A stretch of 64,000 nucleotides of DNA. Origin: Tolypeutes matacus (taxonomy: Eukaryota > Chordata > Mammalia > Cingulata > Chlamyphoridae). Below the pieces are notes generated by a model. That model was not told where the DNA came from. It saw nothing but the letters and a program-made list of their open reading frames with translations, and did not search any database. Made by a program: the position numbers and the translations under genes. The DNA is taken from contig JAKSZT010053887.1 in assembly GCA_026826555.1 (NCBI GenBank), positions 61,378,233-61,442,232 of the forward strand, written 5' to 3'. This document shows positions 58,100-64,000 of this stretch, in pieces (within the stretch, counting starts at the first letter, position 1; every line of letters begins with the position of its first letter).

Positions 58100-61000
58100 C
58101 CCAGTTTTATAAGCCTCTACTGGGAATAAATTCCAGTTTAACTGGTTGGAGCAAGGTTCAGGAGCCAGAGTGCAGTCTCTCCTAGGTTATGTGTTGGGAG
58201 AGACCAAACAAGTCTCAAAGTGTCTTTCTAGGAAATATATTTTCTAAGCTTTGGGTACAGCAAACTTTGACCACTCTTTGGTTTTCATTATGTATAACTG
58301 GAGATTGCAAGAGCAGAATGGAGCTGGGGATAAACTTATCCAAATGCTTATATGATGGATAAGGAGACAGGGACTCCAAAAACTTCAAGCTATGACCCTC
58401 CAGGAGTGAGTAACACATTGCGGAATCCAGATTCTCTACTTTTCCCAAATGCAAATGGCATACTTTATGGTCCTCTATCTTGACCCATATGGGAGTTGTA
58501 AAATATTCTCTATACCTTCCTGATGCTGATATGCTTCCTTTTCTGACAATGCTTAGTAGTCGACTAATGTGTCCAGCCCTAAACTAATGTGTTCCGTCAT
58601 CAGTAAATTCCTGCCTGTGATAGTCTTTTCTTAAATACCTGTTTAAACAGTAATTTAGATAAGAGTGTCCCATTTGTGTGCAACAGGAAATGCCTGCCTT
58701 CTTTTAGATATGCTGGCAAATAATTACTATAGATATGGCTTGAAAACTAAAAGGCTGTACTCTGGTCATTTCAGACTGCCTAAGGAGTAACCACCCAGTC
58801 TGCTGCGACATAAATTCAGGGCATTTCTCTTTTACTCTAAATGAATCTGAAGGAAAATCACTTTGGGGATATAAAGAGCTTAAGGGAAAAGCCATCAGGT
58901 CAAAGGTTGCCAAAAGTCTCTTAAAAATTTGTATTGCTAAAAGAAAGTTGAGGCACATAGTTATAACATACAAGAAACACTATCTGATATGTGATAAGTC
59001 TGTTCTTCCCTGATCATTCCACTGGGTATTGGTGATCATGGCTTCCTAACAACAGAACAAGCCACATAGTACCAGGTCATGTTTTTGCTTGGAATAGTAC
59101 TCACATAACTTTAACTCCCTTATTTTAGCTGTTTTAGATTCTTTAACTAGATGCTAAAGGACTTTCCTGGTACCTACATTATAAATTTTCTGGCAATTTC
59201 TTTCCATAACCATTTTTAAAAATCTTAGTTCTATCTCTGAAGAGGAACTTTGAAAGTGGCCAAATCCATTTCATAATAGCTTTGGAGCTACCAGTTTAAC
59301 ACAATTGCTTAGTAAAATGTCTGTGAAATTCCTAGGAAAATGGAGAAAGTCTCAGCCAGATTTAAAAGCCACAGGACAAGCAAGAGGTATACCACAGTAC
59401 TATGAGAAAATAAATGTTTGCTCATTGATTTAGTTCCCTAGTTTTGATTTATGTGATGTTTTTTCCATCTCCCTTGTTACTCTGCCTCCTAACACTCTCT
59501 ACATTTTGGGCGGGAGTGGGGGGGAGGGGATGCTGTCTCTTTTACAGTCTATTGAAATATTTTTAGGTAACACTGGATAAAAAAGTTCCATAAGGAAGAG
59601 ATGGACTAGTATGTACAGGGAAGTAGCAAATAGTAGAGGTGCAAGGAAGCTTAAAAGGTCATTTAAAAATTTCCTTGTAACAAGCAATGGTGATAGGTTA
59701 TTTCTCACACACACAAAAAAGGTCTCTAGAGACATGGATTCTACAAATGCAGTCCAGAGCCAAAGATTCTACTTAAGTCTGTGTTTTTCTCATTCCTTTC
59801 TGGAGGCAGGACCTTCTGAAGTCTGTGTCCATCAGCAGCTTCTCCTTCTATTAAATGCCTCTGTTTTCTAAACTTGTGCTCCTGGACTGTTACCACAGCT
59901 CTTCACAGCTTGTTGAAGTCAGTATTTTGTAAATTCATTTTCCTTACTTTTACTAGTTTCCTTTCTTCCTTTCACTGGGATCTTAAATTTCATTATCTTG
60001 GGGCCATTCTCACAGAATATTTTGCTGGCCAATTCATAGCCCCTTTCTTTGTTCTGTTTGTGCATCTGGCATTACTTGGGCTCCACCCTTTTCCCCAAGT
60101 CCAGCATGTGTTTATTGGCCCCGATGCTGGTGCACCAGAGCTGGCTCCTGAGCTCCTCTGCTTTCTCACAAACATGCTGCTCTAACCACTTTGGAATTGT
60201 CCTAACAAGGGAAGAAGAGCATGTCCGGTTTTAATTTTTGAAGGAAACTGGTGTCTTCCCCCTCCCTTCCCTGCCCCATGGTCAGCAGGCATCGACTCAT
60301 GGACTCGTGTTCATGTGCTCACGTCCTACCAGGAGGTCCCTGGTGGGGCTTTGAGGTTTGGCAGAGCCTCCTCTTCTCCCAGAGCCGGGCACACATCCTC
60401 TCCTCTCAGCCACGTGTAATCCTTCCTGTCTGCTTGCAAGTTGGGCACAAAGTACTGGCTCTTGGGCCCACCCTCTTCTTTAGTGGCAATTAACCTTTAC
60501 TACAGAGCTTCCTTTGAAGTTTGCTCATGTTTTTATTACAAAACTGCAATGAGGAACATAATGGGGGGAAATGTCTAAATTTCTGAGTTACCTAATCTGT
60601 TCAATTCCCTAGTTGGTCTCCTCCTGGCAGTTGTTTCATGTAGTTATGATCTCAACCAGTCTGTCTGAGATCTCAAATCATGTTTCTGTCTCAGCCTATT
60701 TTATAAGATTAGTGAGCGATTATACACACACACACATGCACATTGCAAATGTACATGGATGTGTGAACTATATGCATTTGTATATACAGCTGAGTATAAA
60801 TGATTTCTTATTTAATGGTTAGAGAAATCAGTCTTATTTTATAGTCAAACTAGGTATATTTGCTTTTAATATGAATATTAGACTATTTAGTTGCTGAATA
60901 TTTTCTGTCAATGGGTAATGTTAAGAGTAGGGAATTATTTATGTAACTATCACTAATGATAATGTTGAGTGATAAATATTATGATGTGTACTGAGTGCTG

Positions 61001-61380
61001 TTAATGGTGAAACTCAGGACTTTGAATGGCATCTGCCCAGAAGATTTGCAGTTAAAATAGCCAGAGAGGCCAAGAGAAACAAATGGTAAGTTATATAAAA
61101 CCCACAAAAAGAGAATGCATTTTACGCCAGCCTTGCAAATAAGAACCAAAGAATTACGAGTGAAACGGCATTTTTTTTTTTTTTAGCCTGCCGTTCACAG
61201 GGGCTCAGATAAATGAAATCATTTTCTCTACTTTTCACTCAGCAGTAAATCATTGGTAATCCAAGGTTGGTAAAAAGCAACTATGAAACCCAGAGAAAAT
61301 ACAAGAGAATCCTTTTTTCATCAAGATGCATAAGGATTTTCTAAGGAAAAGTAAAAACCATAAAGGAGAAAATACTTTGT
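58100..61380. other. noncoding stretch, no gene recognised
   Basis: No gene recognised. 60240-60490 is moderately GC-rich, and 60723-60736 is a short AC repeat. The 103-codon frame at 59874-60185 lacks any known domain and overlaps opposite-strand frames. Confidence 0.5.
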
Positions 61381-61389
61381 TCCATAAAA

Positions 61390-62065
61390 GTTAAATTTTG
61401 TATACTACAAAAACTCCATTTAAAAAATGTGAATGCTAAATGATCTACTAGGAAAAATTAGCAAAAACTTTATCAAGGGGTTAATTTCTATGTCACTAAT
61501 AAGATATATGATAAAAGTCCAATTCAGAATGGAAAAAGACAATAATTTGCAAAAGTAGAAACATGAATGGCAAAAAATTAGTCTCAGTAATCACTGAGAT
61601 GTGAATTAATGCAATAAAAGAAATATAATCTTACCCATTATTTTAATAAGGATTAAAAACAAGACATAATAATAAATACCAGCATGGCTATTAGGAGTAT
61701 AAATTCAGAAAGAGTATAAATTTTTTGAAAAAAAAAACTTGTGAGTATCCACTAAACTTACAGTACTCTAACCTAAGGAAACTGAGAGGGACAATTCTAA
61801 ATTTGTTTAATAATGTTCATTTCAGTAATATTTATGGTGTCAGAAAATTATAAACAAACTAAACACTATAGACATAGTTCACTTGTATATCCACATAATG
61901 GAATATTATGCAGCAACTGAGTGTAATTTTAGAAAATATTAAACAAAATTTTCATAATGAAATATCAAGTGAAAAAGCCAAAAACCAAAATATTCACATA
62001 GTGTGGCCACAATATTTTTTTTTGAGGAAAAAAAAAAGACCTTTCAAAAAATATCTTTCAAGAAA
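61390..62065 (+). mobile_element. old LINE-1 fragment (3' region)
   Basis: Forward L1 text: 'gaaacatgaatggcaaaaaattag...cagtaatcactgagatgtgaattaatgc' at the start and 'tatatccacataatggaatattatgcagcaactga' near the end, followed by 'gtgaaaaagccaaaaac'. Strongly decayed, with no usable frame. Confidence 0.8.
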
Positions 62066-62069
62066 AACA

Positions 62070-62505
62070 AACAAAACCAAATTGATGAAGAGTTAAAAGG
62101 AGGACTGGTTTCTAGTCTCAACTGACTTTGGATGTACTGTTTAGCATACCCAAGTCTCAGTTTCTACTTTTGCAAAATGGGAAGATTATTCTTCTCACCA
62201 AGTTTTTCTCACTGAATTGTTGTGAAGTTCAAAATGAGAAAATACAGATACATCTAGGGAAGCTATTGTTACCTGTATTATTCCTGAAATTTCCTCTTTG
62301 TAGATTCCAATAATGTTTTTGAAATGGAACTCTCCTCAAGTGAAAACCTATGCTAGTTATTCAAAGTGTCATAGAAATAAATATGATCTAATCAAAGCCG
62401 ATATCTGGGGATTTTGGTACACTTAAAATTTGAATTAAGAGCTTGATTTCCAAAACCATTTCCCAAGTCATTTGCCTCAAATTCAACAATAAGCCTGTCT
62501 TTTGT
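62070..62505. other. noncoding stretch; possible MIR scrap
   Basis: 62100-62245 ('ccaagtctcagtttctacttttgcaaaatggg', 'tgaattgttgtgaagttc') resembles the core of a forward MIR. The rest is unassigned. Confidence 0.45.
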
Positions 62506-62509
62506 CCTC

Positions 62510-62900
62510 ACTCAGGTAATGACACACCTAAAGGATGCGTGAAGCAAATTATGACAGCAGGCAGCTCAGCTCCAAGAAGTTACAAGCGTTATTTATCTTT
62601 ATGGGGCCACTGATGTATATAGTATTTCTTACCTGATACTTATCTATTGCAAATGTGCCCAGTCTGTCAGTGCAATATCTGAGCAATGCTTTAATTACTT
62701 ATAGTTACAGCCGAGGAGAAGGATCTACCATTTTCCTTCCCAATAACTGCGATTCAATGGAGATAGGAAAATTGAGGTAGTTTGTCATTTAGATGAAATG
62801 TTTTAGCAGCTTTTAAGATAGTTCCTGAATAATGTACAGGAAACATTAGTTTACTTTGGTTTATGCAAATATTCGATGTAGTGTGATAAACTGTACTTGC
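62510..62900. promoter_or_regulatory. candidate conserved noncoding element
   Basis: Repeat-free block with 'gcaaattatgacagcagg' (homeodomain plus TALE TGACAG), 'acaagcgttatttatctttatgg' (HOX-like TTTAT words), 'ttgcaaatgtgcc' (POU-like), 'gcaatgctttaattac' and a CpG-bearing 'cagccgagg'. One of the strongest enhancer-like stretches in the window by eye. Confidence 0.5.
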
Positions 62901-62904
62901 TGTT

Positions 62905-64000
62905 GAAAATTTCATAATACTAGATTATATTGAAATATTGTTGCATGTTTTGATATGTAAAACTCAGCAGTTTTATATATTTCCATTTTTATCACCACTC
63001 CCTTTCTTATATTTCATTCAGATGATACTAGATTAACTAAGGCCTAAAAACAAATGGCCAGGGTTTGCATATATACCTTATATGCCTTCAGGTAGATGAA
63101 TAGCACCCTCCTGGATTTGCTTGACCTATATAAGTTGTTCTTTAGGTTTAACTAGAATTTTTTTTGCTATTGTAAGCAGAATTGCATTCAGGCTTTACAT
63201 TCAAATTCTTCTGAGCAGCAGCCTGGGAACACATGTACTTCGTCTCCACAGGAATTGAAATCTGAATGCACTGGTTTAAATTATGCATTGGGAGAGTTAG
63301 TGGGTAACTCAGAGGCCATGGGGTCAGCTATGCTAGTAGGAGGGCACAGATGGGTTTGTCCCTATCCTTTTTATAAGATTTGAAATCACTTTGATGGAAG
63401 TGACAGTATGACTGATTTAACCCTTTGAGGAAATGGGGGAAATTTGACTGACCATTAATAGGTAATTACTGAAGAGCATAGTTCTTTTCAAATGGGGGTC
63501 TTTTTGTTTCCTACTGCTTAAGCAGACAAGTCTATAGGTTGTACTATGACATCCAACTTAAAACAATTCTCAAGAAAAGCAAAATCTTCACAATGGGTGA
63601 CAAATCCCTTTAAGAATCTGTAAAGCGACTTTGTGTGTGAGTGTTATAATTCTAGAGAGATGATTTTATATGCTCTTAGCTGTACCAAGAGCTTCAGCAG
63701 AGTTTTGATTCCTGGGATGAAGTGTAAAGGTCTCCCAGAAGGATAAAACTGGATGGACCTGATCAAGGGTGTTTGGACCCTAAAGAGTATTTCTCTGATC
63801 ATATTTCTTTGGGCCATTATTGAAATTATTTCTCTTTGAGGTCGGGTTTGGAGAAAAGTTTGTAATCTGATGTACTCCATTCCTAAAATGATTTTAAAGG
63901 TATTTTATAGGATCAAAATATTTACTATATTTATTAGAAAAATACTTATTTGGTTTAATAGTTTAATAAAATTATTTATTAGGGTGATTATCTATTTAAC
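62905..64000. other. noncoding stretch, no gene recognised
   Basis: AT-rich sequence. 63170-63300 has weak conserved-element texture ('aaattatgcattggg'). No gene recognised. Confidence 0.5.

Overview
This looks like a stretch of nuclear genome from a placental mammal, most likely a xenarthran (armadillo, sloth or anteater). The main evidence is five tRNA-derived SINE loci whose tRNA-like heads and tails match, from memory, the DAS-type SINEs of xenarthrans. Pan-mammalian fossils (MIR, L2, MER5-like, hAT MITE and MaLR LTR remnants) and an AT-rich, CpG-poor background support a mammal. Genus cannot be settled by eye.

I see no protein-coding gene. Every open frame is short (141 codons at most), resembles no family I recognise, and many of the longer ones lie in repeats. 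The window reads as intergenic or deep-intronic DNA. From left to right: a 41-base C run (probably an assembly edge); mostly plain sequence with a candidate conserved noncoding cluster at about 3.96-5.15 kb and another at 8.64-9.01 kb; MIR/L2 fossils at 9.7-15 kb; two LINE-related pieces at 15.2-16.3 kb; a young SINE at 17.2 kb; candidate enhancers near 19.7 kb; a MaLR LTR at 26.4-26.9 kb; a LINE fragment split by a MIR at 28 kb; a dimeric SINE at 34.7 kb; a TC/TA microsatellite at 39 kb; a 1.7 kb poly(A)-tailed composite retroinsertion at 40.55-42.26 kb; a small CpG-rich patch at 43.3-43.8 kb; a long SINE at 46.4 kb; an hAT MITE inside a MIR at 51.7 kb; SINEs at 52.3 and 55.0 kb; three further candidate conserved elements at 56.4, 57.9 and 62.6 kb; and an old L1 piece at 61.4-62.1 kb.

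The most informative structures are products of target-primed reverse transcription. The 1.7 kb insertion has a 14-bp target-site duplication and a poly(A) tail. It carries inside it a 3'-truncated U4 snRNA retropseudogene with its own 14-17 bp duplication and no A-tail. The last ~85 bp of the 1.7 kb element are shared almost exactly with a separate short tailed insertion at 15.18 kb, and a 37-bp stretch just upstream is repeated perfectly, inverted, as a tiny tailless insertion at 6.15 kb flanked by a 10-bp duplication. Two more 'tail-only' duplications lie at 21.3 and 50.0 kb. Together they form a series of full, truncated, tailless and near-empty retro-insertions in one window.

The candidate conserved noncoding elements were called by eye, from unbroken non-repeat composition with clustered homeodomain-, POU-, FOX- or TALE-like words. 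They need an alignment to be confirmed. If real, the pattern would suit a regulatory desert around a developmental gene outside the window; no locus is claimed.
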